A stretch of DNA of 64,000 nucleotides from Hydrogenophaga sp. BPS33 (lineage in GTDB: Bacteria > Pseudomonadota > Gammaproteobacteria > Burkholderiales > Burkholderiaceae_C), in NCBI RefSeq assembly GCF_009859475.1, contig NZ_CP044549.1, positions 620,001 to 684,000 on the forward strand, in the 5' to 3' direction. Below, in pieces: positions 50,137 to 58,546 of this stretch. Position numbers and translations under genes: made by a program. The notes beneath the pieces are model-generated. The model saw only the letters and a list, made by a program, of their open reading frames with translations, did no database searches and was not told the DNA's origin. How positions within the stretch are numbered: the stretch's first letter is position 1; each line of letters opens with the position of its first letter.

Positions 50137-51513
50137 ATGAGCCACATGCATCCGGACGACATCCGCACGCTGTTCTCGCGCGCCATGTCGGACCTTTACC
50201 GCGCGGAAGTGCCGCAGTACGGCGCCTTGTGCGACCTGGTCGCGCAGGTCAACGAGGCCGAGCTGGTCCACAACCCCCAGTTGGCCCAGCGCCTGCGCCG
50301 TCAGGGCCAGCTCGACAGGCTCGACGTCGAGCGGCACGGTGCGATCCGCCTGGGCACGGCGCAGGAGCTGGCCACCATCCGGCGCCTGTTCGCGCTGATG
50401 GGCATGCGGCCCGTGGGCTATTACGACCTGAGCGCGGCCGGTGCGCCGGTGCATGCCACGGCGTTCCGTCCGGTCGGCGACGCGGCGCTGGACCACAACC
50501 CGTTTCGCGTGTTCACCTCGCTGCTGCGGCTCGATCTCGTTGCCGACGAAGCCCTGCGCCAGCGCGCCCAGGCGATCCTGTCGCGCCGGCGCATCTTCAC
50601 GCCGCGCTGCCTGGCCTTGCTGGCACAGGCCGAGGGCGATGGCGGCTTGAGCGCGGCCGATGCGCGCGAATTCGTGGCCGAGCTGATCCACACCTTCCAG
50701 TGGCACCACGAAGCCACGGTGGACCTGGCCAGCTACCGCGGGCTGCGCGCCACGCATGCGTTGGTGGCGGACATCGTGTGCTTCAAGGGACCGCACATCA
50801 ACCACCTGACCCCGCGCACGCTCAACATCGACGAGGTGCAGGCGCGCATGCCCGGCGCGGACCTCTTGGCCAAGGACAGCATCGAAGGCCCGCCACGCCG
50901 CGCCTTTCCGTTGCTGTTGCGCCAGACCAGTTTTCTCGCGCTCGAAGAACCCATCCGTTTCGTTGGCGAAAGCGGCCTGGACACGCACACCGCGCGCTTT
51001 GGCGAAGTGGAGCAACGCGGCTGCGCGCTCACCCGCAAGGGCCGGGCGCTGTACGACCAGCTGCTCGCGCAGGCCCAGGCCAAGGCCGGCGGCGCGCGTG
51101 TGCCGCGCGCGGTGCTCGAACAGGCCTTCGCCGCCTTCCCCGACGATGCGCAGGCGCTGTTCCAGCAGGAGCTCGCCTTCTTCCGCTTCCAGGTCGACGC
51201 AGCCCGTCTCGCGCAGGCCGCGCCACCCGAAGGCGCCGACGTGCAGCAACTGGTGGCCGGTGGCTGGCTCGGCCTGAGCCCGATCACCTACGAAGACTTT
51301 CTGCCGGTCAGCGCGGCCGGCATCTTCCGCTCCAACCTCGGCGAGGAGGTGCGCGGGGGCTACGGCAGCCAGGGCCACCAGGCGGCCTTCGAAGAAGCAC
51401 TGGGCGCCCCCGTGGTGGATGGGTTCGCGTTGTACGAGGCCGCGCAAGCGTCTTCGCTGGCGGCCTGCGAGCGCATCTTGCGCGCCACCTGCGCCGTGGG
51501 CAGCGTGGGATGA
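50137..51513 (+). CDS. hglS: 2-oxoadipate dioxygenase/decarboxylase family protein (DUF1338, HglS/YdcJ-like)
   Basis: The protein has 458 residues, full length for the family. It shows the metal-site segment VHATAFRP (H106, R111), GPHINHLTPRTLN (second His) and SPITYEDFLPVSAAGIFRSNL (Glu). HglS converts 2-oxoadipate to D-2-hydroxyglutarate and CO2 using Fe(II) and O2, in lysine catabolism of Pseudomonas. In that pathway the product is oxidised by a D-2-hydroxyglutarate dehydrogenase, and the remains of such a gene overlap this stop codon (ATGA). The substrate here is inferred from family and neighbour only. Confidence 0.85.
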   Translation: MSHMHPDDIRTLFSRAMSDLYRAEVPQYGALCDLVAQVNEAELVHNPQLAQRLRRQGQLDRLDVERHGAIRLGTAQELATIRRLFALMGMRPVGYYDLSAAGAPVHATAFRPVGDAALDHNPFRVFTSLLRLDLVADEALRQRAQAILSRRRIFTPRCLALLAQAEGDGGLSAADAREFVAELIHTFQWHHEATVDLASYRGLRATHALVADIVCFKGPHINHLTPRTLNIDEVQARMPGADLLAKDSIEGPPRRAFPLLLRQTSFLALEEPIRFVGESGLDTHTARFGEVEQRGCALTRKGRALYDQLLAQAQAKAGGARVPRAVLEQAFAAFPDDAQALFQQELAFFRFQVDAARLAQAAPPEGADVQQLVAGGWLGLSPITYEDFLPVSAAGIFRSNLGEEVRGGYGSQGHQAAFEEALGAPVVDGFALYEAAQASSLAACERILRATCAVGSVG

Positions 51514-52511
51514 CGCGCCCGCACACCCAGCCCGACCCGGACCTCGCCGAGCGCCTCTCACGCCACCTGGGCAAGCGCGGTCTGGTGCTCGACCCGAGCG
51601 AGATGGCGCCTTACGAGGCCTCGGCGCGCCACGGCGGCGGCCGCGCGCGGCGTGCTGCGGCCGGCCACGCTGGCGCAACTGGCGGGCGTGGTGCGCGAGC
51701 TGGTCGACAGCGGCGCGCACTTCGTGACCCAGGGCGCCGCCACCGGCCTGGACTGGGCGCAACTGCTGCGCGGCAGCTTCGGCGCGTTGGGCATCGTCGC
51801 GCGCGCCACGGTGAAGCTGCACCCGATTCCGCGGCAGAGCGCCACCGCGCTGGTGGCGCTCGACTCGGTTGAGACTGCCGTCGACATGGTCTGTGCGCTG
51901 GAGCACAGCATGGGCGAATGTTCGCCGAAACACCGCCGTATGCCGTGCTGGTGGAAGTGTCCAGCGCCATCGCGCCTGGCCTGGGGCTGGACCTGCAGGC
52001 CATGCTGATGGCCTGGCTGAAGCAGCGCATGGAGCAGCACGGCGGCGTGCTCGATGCCATCGTCGACAAGCCCGAGCAGCTCTGGCGCATCCGGCATGCC
52101 GTGAGCGAGTCGGTGCAGTCGCTCGGGCGCCTCGTGGCGTTCGACGTGGCCGTGCCGCGTTCGGCCTTCGCGCCGTTGCGCGAAGAAGCCGTGCGCTTGA
52201 TCGACGCGATGTTGCCCGGCGCGCGGCTGTGCGATTTCGGCCACCTGGGTGATGGCGGCGTGCACCTGAACCTGACGGTGCCCGACGAGACCCGCGCGCA
52301 GCAGGTGGAAGCACTGCGCGACGCGGTCTACGAAGCGGTGGTGCTGCGCTTTGGAGGCAGCTTCAGCGCCGAGCACGGTGTGGGGCCGTACAACCAGCGC
52401 TTCTACGACGCCTACACCGAGGCGCCCTTGCGCGGCGTGTGCGATGCCTTGCAGCGTGCGCTGGACCCGGGCCGGCAGTTGGGCCACGTGCGGCTGGGGC
52501 TGAGCGCCTGA
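51510..52511 (+). pseudogene. FAD-linked oxidase (D-2-hydroxyglutarate dehydrogenase-like), frameshifted and internally deleted
   Basis: The gene starts at ATG 51510, overlapping the HglS-like stop, and encodes a normal N-terminus up to YEASARHGGG. The frame then shifts near 51640-51655. In the next frame VLRPATLAQLAGVVRELVDSG runs to TQGAATGL and jumps directly to DWAQLLRGSFGALGIV, so the stretch holding most of the FAD-binding domain is missing. A second shift near 51905-51920 returns to the first frame, where the C-terminal domain ends FGHLGDGGVHLNLTVP...FSAEHGVGPYNQRFYD. Two frameshifts plus a deletion make it non-functional unless sequence errors are involved, and errors cannot explain the deletion. 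Confidence 0.88.
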
Positions 52512-52584
52512 ACCTCCTGGCGTCTTCGGTGTGGTGACAGGCACGCCGTGGCGTCCTCGTCGAGCCTCGCGTGTCCCACGCACA

Positions 52585-52612
52585 GGAACCGTTCGATGGA
52601 TGGCGTAACTCA
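52585..52612 (+). promoter_or_regulatory. hrp-box-like ECF promoter, copy B
   Basis: GGAACC (52585-52590), 15-nt spacer, TAACTCA (52606-52612), 61 nt before the ATG at 52674. It is followed by GGGGCATACCGCCCCCGG, closely matching the leader of copy A at 16798. The -35 half is an exact match to the HrpL consensus GGAACC. Confidence 0.65.
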
Positions 52613-52673
52613 GGGCATTTGCGGGGCATACCGCCCCCGGTTTCCTGGCGCTGCCATTGAAAGGATCCTTCCC

Positions 52674-54161
52674 ATGCAAGCCAATACCCCGGCCACCTCA
52701 AACCTCCCGGAGCTGCGGGCGGCGCTCAACACCTTGCAAAGCAGGGGTGTCGACGAACATGGGGGGTTCTATAAAACCAAAGATGCCTCGTTGGCTTTCC
52801 AGCCAGAGAAGCGCTTGTCCCTGCCTTCGCCTCAAAAAACGGCGTCGAACAAGGCCGAGGTCGACTTGCACCAGAAGATACGCAGGACCGAAGCCGCCTT
52901 GAACCTGCGCGGTTCGATGGTGGCGGAAATGGCCCAGGAGAAACCCAATTACGACAAGGTGTTGAAGCTGGCGGGCCAGATGCTCGAACAAGGCGTAGAC
53001 CCAGCCGATTTGAACTGGGGCAGGGCGGCCAAAGCCGACGACAAGAAGGACGGTGCACCGCGACCGGCGGACAAGGTCCTTGAAAACCTTCCCGGGCTCA
53101 TGGCGAAGTTGTACGCGAGCAAAAAAGCGACGCTGACCCTGGTGGCGGTTTTCAACGCACTGGAGGACGGGCTCAAGAAAGGCAGCAAGACCGCCTCATC
53201 CTCCCAGTCGGCACAGGCGCCCACGGGCCAACCTCTCCCGCGAAGTGCGACCACCACCACCAGCACCACCACTACTACCACTACTACCACTACCACCACC
53301 TCCAACGCCGTGGCCCCGCTCACGCCCAGAACCGTCGACGCCAAGGGTTGGTCGAAAGCCGGCACTGAAATGTTCAAGAAGGAGGCCGAACTTCAGCGCC
53401 TGCTCAAGGAGAAAGCAGGACTGGAGAAGCTGAAGCATGCGGTCTGGAATGAAGGGGGTGCCCGTTTCATGAGCCGCAATCTGGAGAGAGAGATTGCGCC
53501 CAGGCTCCAAGCGATCGATGCCCTGTTGCCCTCGTTCGAAGACGTCGCGAAACGCCGCGCGGCGCGCGCAACGCCGGTCACGACGACCAGCACCACCGCG
53601 ACCACGGCCCTCACCACCACCACGGCCACGACCACCGGCCCTTCGCTGACGACCGCTGGCCCCCAATCCGCCAACGCCGGTGGCGATGGGATCGAGTTGC
53701 TCGACATCGCTCTGGCACTCCTGGACCGCTTGATCGACAAGGAGGGGGTTGTGCCCCGCAATGAGTTCAGACAATGGGCGGCCATGAAGGACGAATTTGT
53801 TGCGCTCCGGGACGACGAGATTCGCCGTCGCACCACCGAAAAAACCACCGGCAGCGGCCCTGTGCCCGCAGGTCAGCCCAGCAAAATCGACAAGCTGGAC
53901 GCCCTCATTGCGCAGCAACAGGCGCTTGTGAATAAGCATGCGACCATGGTGATGCGGTACGAAACGCAACAGACTGGCGAAATGCTCGGCGCCCCCGTCA
54001 CGCTCAGAGAGCGCGATAGGCACGACGGTCTCATGGTCAAAGCGAGGGATGAAAGAGACCGGCTTCTGGCACTGAAGGCCCTCGAAGAAGAAGCGATCAA
54101 CAGCGCTGCCAACGCTTCAAACACCACCACCACAACGGTGACCACGCCCCGCCACAGCTGA
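52674..54161 (+). CDS. putative type III secreted effector, Thr-rich family, member B
   Basis: The protein has 495 residues. The N-terminus QANTPATSNLPELRAALNT is Ser/Thr/Pro/Asn-rich. The shared family module spans about 60-180 and contains EKPNYDKVLKLAGQMLEQGVDPADLNW (GVDPADLNW at 107-115). Thr tracts at 193-209 and 303-321 separate it from a helical segment (225-295) and a C-terminal helical part (330-485) that ends in NTTTTTVTTPRHS. No signal peptide or membrane helix is seen. Base composition is lower in GC than the neighbours. AAGGA lies about 12 nt before the ATG. No chaperone gene adjoins it. No known effector domain was recognised. Confidence 0.6.
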   Translation: MQANTPATSNLPELRAALNTLQSRGVDEHGGFYKTKDASLAFQPEKRLSLPSPQKTASNKAEVDLHQKIRRTEAALNLRGSMVAEMAQEKPNYDKVLKLAGQMLEQGVDPADLNWGRAAKADDKKDGAPRPADKVLENLPGLMAKLYASKKATLTLVAVFNALEDGLKKGSKTASSSQSAQAPTGQPLPRSATTTTSTTTTTTTTTTTTSNAVAPLTPRTVDAKGWSKAGTEMFKKEAELQRLLKEKAGLEKLKHAVWNEGGARFMSRNLEREIAPRLQAIDALLPSFEDVAKRRAARATPVTTTSTTATTALTTTTATTTGPSLTTAGPQSANAGGDGIELLDIALALLDRLIDKEGVVPRNEFRQWAAMKDEFVALRDDEIRRRTTEKTTGSGPVPAGQPSKIDKLDALIAQQQALVNKHATMVMRYETQQTGEMLGAPVTLRERDRHDGLMVKARDERDRLLALKALEEEAINSAANASNTTTTTVTTPRHS

Positions 54162-54180
54162 GCCAGGCGGGGCGATCGCG

Positions 54181-55197
54181 TCAGCGTTTGAGCGCCGTGG
54201 TCGCCCCGGATTCGGCGCAGGCCACGCTCTCACCCTGCGCCCGCCGCGCATAACGCTGCGCCATCACCGCACACACCATCAGCTGCATCTGGTGGAACAC
54301 CATCAGCGGCAGCACGATGGCGCCGGCCACCGAAGTGCTGAACAACACGTTGGCCATGGGCACGCCGGCGATCAGGCTCTTGGTGGAGCCGGCGAAGACG
54401 ATGGCGATCTCGTCTTCCTTGGAGAACCCCAGCGCACGGCTGCCCCACACCGTGACCGTGAGCACCAGCGCCAGGATCACGGCGCACACGGCCACCAGGC
54501 CGAGCAGCGCCACCGGTGGCAATTGCGTCCACAGGCCCGCCATCACCGCGTGGCTGAAAGCGGCGTACACCACCATCAGGATCGAGCCCTGGTCCACCAC
54601 CTTCATGATGGACGCGCGGCGCTGCAGGAAGCCTGCGATCCACGGCCGCATCAAATGGCCGACGACGAAGGGCAGCAGCAATTGCAGGCTGATGCGCCCC
54701 ATGGCGTCCACGGGGTCACCCAGCGCCGTGCCTTGCGTGAGCAGCAAGCCCAGCACCAGCGGCGTGAGCACCACGCCCAGCAAGGTAGAGGCCGAGGCGC
54801 TGCAGACCGAGGCAGGCATGTTGCCGCGCGCCATCGAGGTGAAGGCGATGGCCGACTGCACCGTGGCCGGCAGGGCGCACAGGTAGAGCACACCCATGTA
54901 GAGCTCGGGCGTGACCAACGGCCGCAGCACCGGCGAGAGCGCCCAGCCGATCAGGGGAAACAGCGCGAAGGTACAGAGCACCACCAGCAACTGCAGCCGC
55001 CAATGCGCAATGCCGGCCCAGATCGCTTGCCGCGAAAGCTTCGCGCCGTGCAGGAAGAACAGCAGACTCACGACCACCTTGGTGGCCACGCTCAGCACGT
55101 CGGCCGCCAGGCCCTGGGCCGGAAACAGGCTGGCCAGCACGACGGTGGTGACCAGGTAGAGCGTGAAGTTGTCGGGCAGCAGACGGGAGCGGGCCAT
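54181..55197 (-). CDS. SBF-like (bile acid:sodium symporter family) membrane transporter
   Basis: The protein has 338 residues and about nine or ten hydrophobic helices, e.g. FTLYLVTTVVLASLFPAQGL, VVVSLLFFLHGAKLS, LLVVLCTFALFPLIGWAL, AIVFAGSTKSLIAGVPMANVL. The SBF_like (YfeH-type) signature FFLHGAKLSRQAI and the GSTKSLIAGVP crossover motif are clear. It probably moves an organic anion across the inner membrane. I start at ATG 55197; the frame is open to 55290 but that start would leave 11 bp to the divergent LysR. The LysR is its likely regulator. Confidence 0.9.
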   Translation of the reverse strand: MARSRLLPDNFTLYLVTTVVLASLFPAQGLAADVLSVATKVVVSLLFFLHGAKLSRQAIWAGIAHWRLQLLVVLCTFALFPLIGWALSPVLRPLVTPELYMGVLYLCALPATVQSAIAFTSMARGNMPASVCSASASTLLGVVLTPLVLGLLLTQGTALGDPVDAMGRISLQLLLPFVVGHLMRPWIAGFLQRRASIMKVVDQGSILMVVYAAFSHAVMAGLWTQLPPVALLGLVAVCAVILALVLTVTVWGSRALGFSKEDEIAIVFAGSTKSLIAGVPMANVLFSTSVAGAIVLPLMVFHQMQLMVCAVMAQRYARRAQGESVACAESGATTALKR

Positions 55198-55301
55198 GGC
55201 AAGGGTGCGCGCGGGCGCGAGAGCATAGAAAGAGGGGGATTGGAGCCCAAGCGCTGACCTTCGTAAAATGAATTTGTCGAATCTATTCATGCGTCATTGA
55301 T

Positions 55302-56204
55302 ATGAATGTCAGCTTGCGCCAATTGCGCGTGTTCCAGGCCGTGGCCGCGCAGGGCAGCTTCACCCGCGCGGGTGAGCAGATCGGCCTGTCTCAACCTGCC
55401 GTGAGCCGGTGCGTGACCGAGCTGGAGCAGCAGCTCGACCTCAAACTGCTGGACCGCACCACGCGCGAAGTGGTGTTGACCGAGGTGGGGCGCGGGCTGG
55501 CCGTGGGGCTGGAGCGCGTGCTGGAAGACCTGGACGCCGTGCTGCAGGACGTGCGTGGCCAAGCCACGCAGCGCCAGGGCCGGGTTCGCGTGGCCAGCAG
55601 CCCGACGCTCTCGGCCAACCTGTTGCCCGAGTGCATCGCGCGCTGCCGGCACGAACACCCGGGGCTGGAGCTGCTGCTGCTCGACCGCATCCAGCACGAC
55701 GCGCTGGCCAGCGTGTTGTCGGGCGAGGTGGACTTCGGCGTGCTGATCGACCCGGAGCGCCGCGACGGCCTTCACGTGGAAGACATCTTGAGCGAGCCCT
55801 TCTGCCTGGTGTGCCCGCCCGCGCACCGGCTGGCGCGGCGGCGCCATGCGAAATGGGCGGACCTCGCGGGCGAGCCGCTGGTGCTGCTGGACCATGCCTC
55901 GGGCAGCCGGCGGCTGATCGACAACGCCTTGCAGCAGCACGGCGTGCAGGCTGTGCTGGCACAGGAAGTGGGACACGTCACCACGATCTTTCGCATGCTC
56001 GAGGCCGGGCTGGGCATTTCGGTGGTGCCGCTGCTGGCCTTGCCGCCCAGAGGCCTGCAGTCACTGGCGATGTGCCCGCTGCTCCCGCGCGTGGACCGCA
56101 GCATCGCCCTGGTGCGGCGCGCGAACCGCACGCTGTCGCCGGTGGCGGAAGTGGCTTGGCGGTTGGTGCGCTCTGTGGCCGGGGCGCGAGGTGGCGCGCG
56201 GTGA
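55302..56204 (+). CDS. LysR family transcriptional regulator
   Basis: The protein has 300 residues. Helix-turn-helix: VSLRQLRVFQAVAAQGSFTRAGEQIGLSQPAVSRCVTELEQQL (first residue N in place of V). The effector domain contains GRVRVASSPTLSANLLPECIARCR, SGEVDFGVLIDPE and GLGISVVPLLALP. It is divergent from the SBF-like transporter and likely controls it. The gap (55198-55301) contains an AT-rich stretch ATGAATTTGTCGAATCTATTCAT with an imperfect inverted repeat. Confidence 0.93.
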   Translation: MNVSLRQLRVFQAVAAQGSFTRAGEQIGLSQPAVSRCVTELEQQLDLKLLDRTTREVVLTEVGRGLAVGLERVLEDLDAVLQDVRGQATQRQGRVRVASSPTLSANLLPECIARCRHEHPGLELLLLDRIQHDALASVLSGEVDFGVLIDPERRDGLHVEDILSEPFCLVCPPAHRLARRRHAKWADLAGEPLVLLDHASGSRRLIDNALQQHGVQAVLAQEVGHVTTIFRMLEAGLGISVVPLLALPPRGLQSLAMCPLLPRVDRSIALVRRANRTLSPVAEVAWRLVRSVAGARGGAR

Positions 56205-56340
56205 AACGGGGCATGGCTCCCTTCCCTCTGGCAAAGTGTTCAAGTCATTGCCGAGGGTCTCTGCCATTCGAATCTTGAAGCTCTTGGGGTGAAGTCGCGC
56301 CGCTCACGAAAAAGGGGGGGGCGGGCCTGAGAACCCGCCA

Positions 56341-56521
56341 TCCTGCGGCGCGCGGTTTGCTATGGCACGCTGCTGTTCAAGCGCGCGTTCGCCGACCGGT
56401 CGCAGCCCAGGATGCGGCACGAAGGTGTGCGGGTCTAAGGCTTTGGCGCGCAGCGGACACCCCAAGCGTTCGTGGCGGCGTGCAGCAGCTTCATCTACAT
56501 GGAGTCGATCCCGGCGGGGTG
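56341..56521 (+). other. possible remnant of an IS5-type transposase C-terminus
   Basis: This lies in the 514-bp gap 56205-56718, which has no intact gene. In two broken frames the sequence reads CYGTLLFKRAFADRSQPRM and TPQAFVAACSSFIYMESIPAG followed by a stop. These fragments look faintly like the end of an IS5-family transposase (DKTPxNFLAxxxLAxxFIW). A short GCGGG/CCCGC hairpin lies at 56321-56338. The call is tentative; it would fit the mosaic look of the effector-like loci. Confidence 0.25.
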
Positions 56522-56557
56522 ATGCGTCGCGCTCCTTTCCCAGGCGCTGGGGACACA

Positions 56558-56585
56558 GGAACGAGAGGCGCGGCGGCGTTACTCA
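56558..56585 (+). promoter_or_regulatory. hrp-box-like ECF promoter, copy C
   Basis: GGAACG (56558-56563), 15-nt spacer, TTACTCA (56579-56585), 133 nt before the ATG at 56719. It is followed by GGGGCACCCG and GCGCAGTTGACC, partly matching the leader of copy A. The spacer is the same length as in copies A and B. Confidence 0.6.
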
Positions 56586-56718
56586 GAGGCGATACGGGGC
56601 ACCCGTATTCCGTCCACCGCGCAGTTGACCCGCGCCGTTGGACGGGATGCGCCGACGTCGGGATCCCCGCTTTCTTACCCAGGCGATTCGGCATTCGCCG
56701 CCCAGCAAGGAGTTCCAC

Positions 56719-57876
56719 ATGAAGCCAGGCACCAATACCCCCGCTCTTCCCCAGCTCAGTCCCCGGTCCGCGGCGATCCAGAAGGACATCAACGATCTCA
56801 AGGCGTTGGCCGTCAACGAACGGGGCATTTTCAGCGGAAAGATCAACGTTGCGGCAAATGAGTACTTCAATCTGTCCTATTCGGGGCCGAACCTGTACGC
56901 AATGCCCTCTTCCGCCAAGCGTTATTCCAACCAGGGCGAGCGCGACCTGGAGGTGCTGCGGCACCTGACGGAGCAGGCCCTGGACTTTCGGGATGCGGCG
57001 GTCGCCGAACTGGCCAATGAGGCGCCCAACTTCGAGCGGGTGAAGGGTTTTGCCGAGGCGCTGCTCGAACTGGAGCAGCGGGGGGTGAGCCTGGACGAAC
57101 TGAAATTCACCATGGGCGACGGCAAGATCAGGAAGAACGAGTACCGCTATGACGGCAACGACATCAAAAAACTGCAAGCGCACCTGGCAAGGTGGGCCCA
57201 TGCCCATGTCACCGAACTGATCGATGGCAAGACAAAGACCTCTATCTCACCCGAGTTGTTCGGTGTCTTGAACCGGTTCCAAGTCGGGCTGGCACCAACC
57301 GATAACAAGAGGGACAGTTCGACAACCATCGATGAATTCATTCTGGGACTGCTACCCACGAAGGCGGAGGTCGAAGCGGGTGTTGCTCCGCTGATTGTGA
57401 AGCAGCAGCGCGAGGTGTTTCTGGGCGATTCCGCACCTCCGCTAACACCCCGGGGGCGCGGGAAAGCGGATGCGGCCACCACTGGCGCAACGGTGAGAAC
57501 CCCAGGCGAGAAACCTGAGCCCGCACCAGACAGCACAGTGGCCAAGCCGGCGCGCGGCGAACCACCGAAGCCCGATGGCGCTGGATGGAAACGTGGCTCG
57601 GTGAGGTTGGACCAATCTCACGGTCAAGCCGTCCTCTCCGACACCACCGCCGTCAAGCCGGCGCGCGGAGCACCACCGAAGCCCAATGCCTCTGGATGGA
57701 CACTTGGTTCGGTGAAGCACGACCAACCTCACGGTCAAGCCATCCTTCCCACCACCAATGCCCACCTGTACAACGCCGGCGCCGCCGCCCCTGCCAAGGG
57801 CAGTGACGCGGTCAGCCAACAGATGCAGAACGCGATGAACCAGTCTGGAACTCCCAAGAAGCCAAACAACACGTGA
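56719..57876 (+). CDS. putative type III secreted effector, Thr-rich family, member C
   Basis: The protein has 385 residues. The N-terminus KPGTNTPALPQLSPRSAAI is Pro/Ser/Thr-rich. The family module spans about 75-195 with ANEAPNFERVKGFAEALLE and QRGVSLDELKF (GVSLDELKF at 122-130); ELIDGKTKTSISPELFGVLNRF matches the module end in members A and B. From 240 on it is low-complexity, with two 37-residue tandem repeats starting at K276 and K313 (KPARG-PPKP...GW..GSV..DQ.HGQA). It lacks the long Thr tract of A and B, but a Thr-rich coding remnant lies just downstream. AAGGAG precedes the ATG. No known effector domain was recognised. Confidence 0.6.
   Translation: MKPGTNTPALPQLSPRSAAIQKDINDLKALAVNERGIFSGKINVAANEYFNLSYSGPNLYAMPSSAKRYSNQGERDLEVLRHLTEQALDFRDAAVAELANEAPNFERVKGFAEALLELEQRGVSLDELKFTMGDGKIRKNEYRYDGNDIKKLQAHLARWAHAHVTELIDGKTKTSISPELFGVLNRFQVGLAPTDNKRDSSTTIDEFILGLLPTKAEVEAGVAPLIVKQQREVFLGDSAPPLTPRGRGKADAATTGATVRTPGEKPEPAPDSTVAKPARGEPPKPDGAGWKRGSVRLDQSHGQAVLSDTTAVKPARGAPPKPNASGWTLGSVKHDQPHGQAILPTTNAHLYNAGAAAPAKGSDAVSQQMQNAMNQSGTPKKPNNT
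57544..57765 (+). repeat. 111-bp in-frame tandem duplication inside effector-like gene C
   Basis: Two units of 111 bp (57544-57654 and 57655-57765) encode the 37-residue repeats beginning KPARG. Nucleotide identity is high, for example GCGCGCGGA(G)C-ACCACCGAAGCCC in both, so the duplication is recent. It lies in the low-complexity C-terminal region. Confidence 0.8.
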
Positions 57877-57941
57877 TGGCCATCAGGGCGGCCGCCACCT
57901 TGGTGGCGCGCGGTCGATGAACGCCATCGGCACGCGGCTTT

Positions 57942-58050
57942 GACAAGAGCCGGCCCGAGCGGCTACCTCCTCCACGGCCGACGCCAACGCAACGACAACC
58001 ACCAGGACCGCCACGACCGTGACCACAGGGACGGTCGGGACCACGTTGCC
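57942..58050 (+). pseudogene. Thr-rich coding remnant downstream of effector-like gene C
   Basis: After the stop of gene C, one frame without a start codon reads EPARAATSSTADANATTT, then RTATTVTTGTVGTT, resembling the Thr tract of member A (TTAATGATRTTTTTATTAT). It has no ribosome site and is closed upstream by TGA at 57940. It is probably the cut-off tail of gene C or of a lost paralogue. The rest of the gap 57877-58101 shows no gene. Confidence 0.5.
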
Positions 58051-58101
58051 TGCTCGGCTTCATGCTGGATGCCGACATTCACGCCGCCATCGCTGGCACG
58101 G

Positions 58102-58539
58102 CTACCACTTCGGCTGCGCGACGATCTTCTTCCAGATGCCGTTGGCCACGCACACCGTGCGCTCGCCCACCATGAACACGCCGCTCATGAACACCAGCTG
58201 CTTGGTGGCGCGCGTCATGGTGGGCATGACGTGAACCGTTTCGCCCAGCTTCACGCCATCCACGAATTGCAGCGTGAGCGTGACGGTGGTGGTGGCGAGC
58301 GTCTGCGTCTGGTGGCGCGCGGTGAAACCGAGCGCACGGTCGACGAAGGTCATCAGCGCGCCGCCTTGCAGCATGCCGTTGCGGTTCTCGTGCTTGTCGA
58401 GCACGGGGAAACACAGGCCGGGCTGGCCGTCCTGGAGGCGGTGGAAGAAGGGGCCGGCGGTTTCGATGAAGCCGGCGTCGGGAAACAGGTTCCAACCGTC
58501 GGCGAGCAGTTGGTCTCGCACGGTGTCTTCGGCGTTCAT
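58102..58539 (-). CDS. PaaI-type hotdog thioesterase
   Basis: The protein has 145 residues. The hotdog region HENRNGMLQGGALMTFVDRALGFTA contains the conserved Asn-Gly-X-X-X-Gly-Gly motif with Gln where many relatives have His. TVTLTLQFVDGVKLGETVHVMP and KQLVFMSGVFMVGERTVCVANGIWKKI complete the fold. It probably hydrolyses an aromatic or branched acyl-CoA. Start at ATG 58539; an in-frame TTG at 58557 lies inside the upstream gene. It is the last gene of the operon that begins with the synthetase at 62531. Confidence 0.87.
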   Translation of the reverse strand: MNAEDTVRDQLLADGWNLFPDAGFIETAGPFFHRLQDGQPGLCFPVLDKHENRNGMLQGGALMTFVDRALGFTARHQTQTLATTTVTLTLQFVDGVKLGETVHVMPTMTRATKQLVFMSGVFMVGERTVCVANGIWKKIVAQPKW

Positions 58540-58546
58540 GGGCGGC

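Noticed and set aside
51652..52008. Separate small gene reading LRPATLAQLAGVV...
   Set aside because: It is the middle, frame-shifted piece of the D-2-hydroxyglutarate dehydrogenase pseudogene, not an independent gene.
56357..56722. 121-codon plus-strand frame before effector-like gene C
   Set aside because: It overlaps the start of gene C and the hrp-box-like promoter, lacks a ribosome site and has no recognisable domain. Transposase-like fragments lie in other frames.
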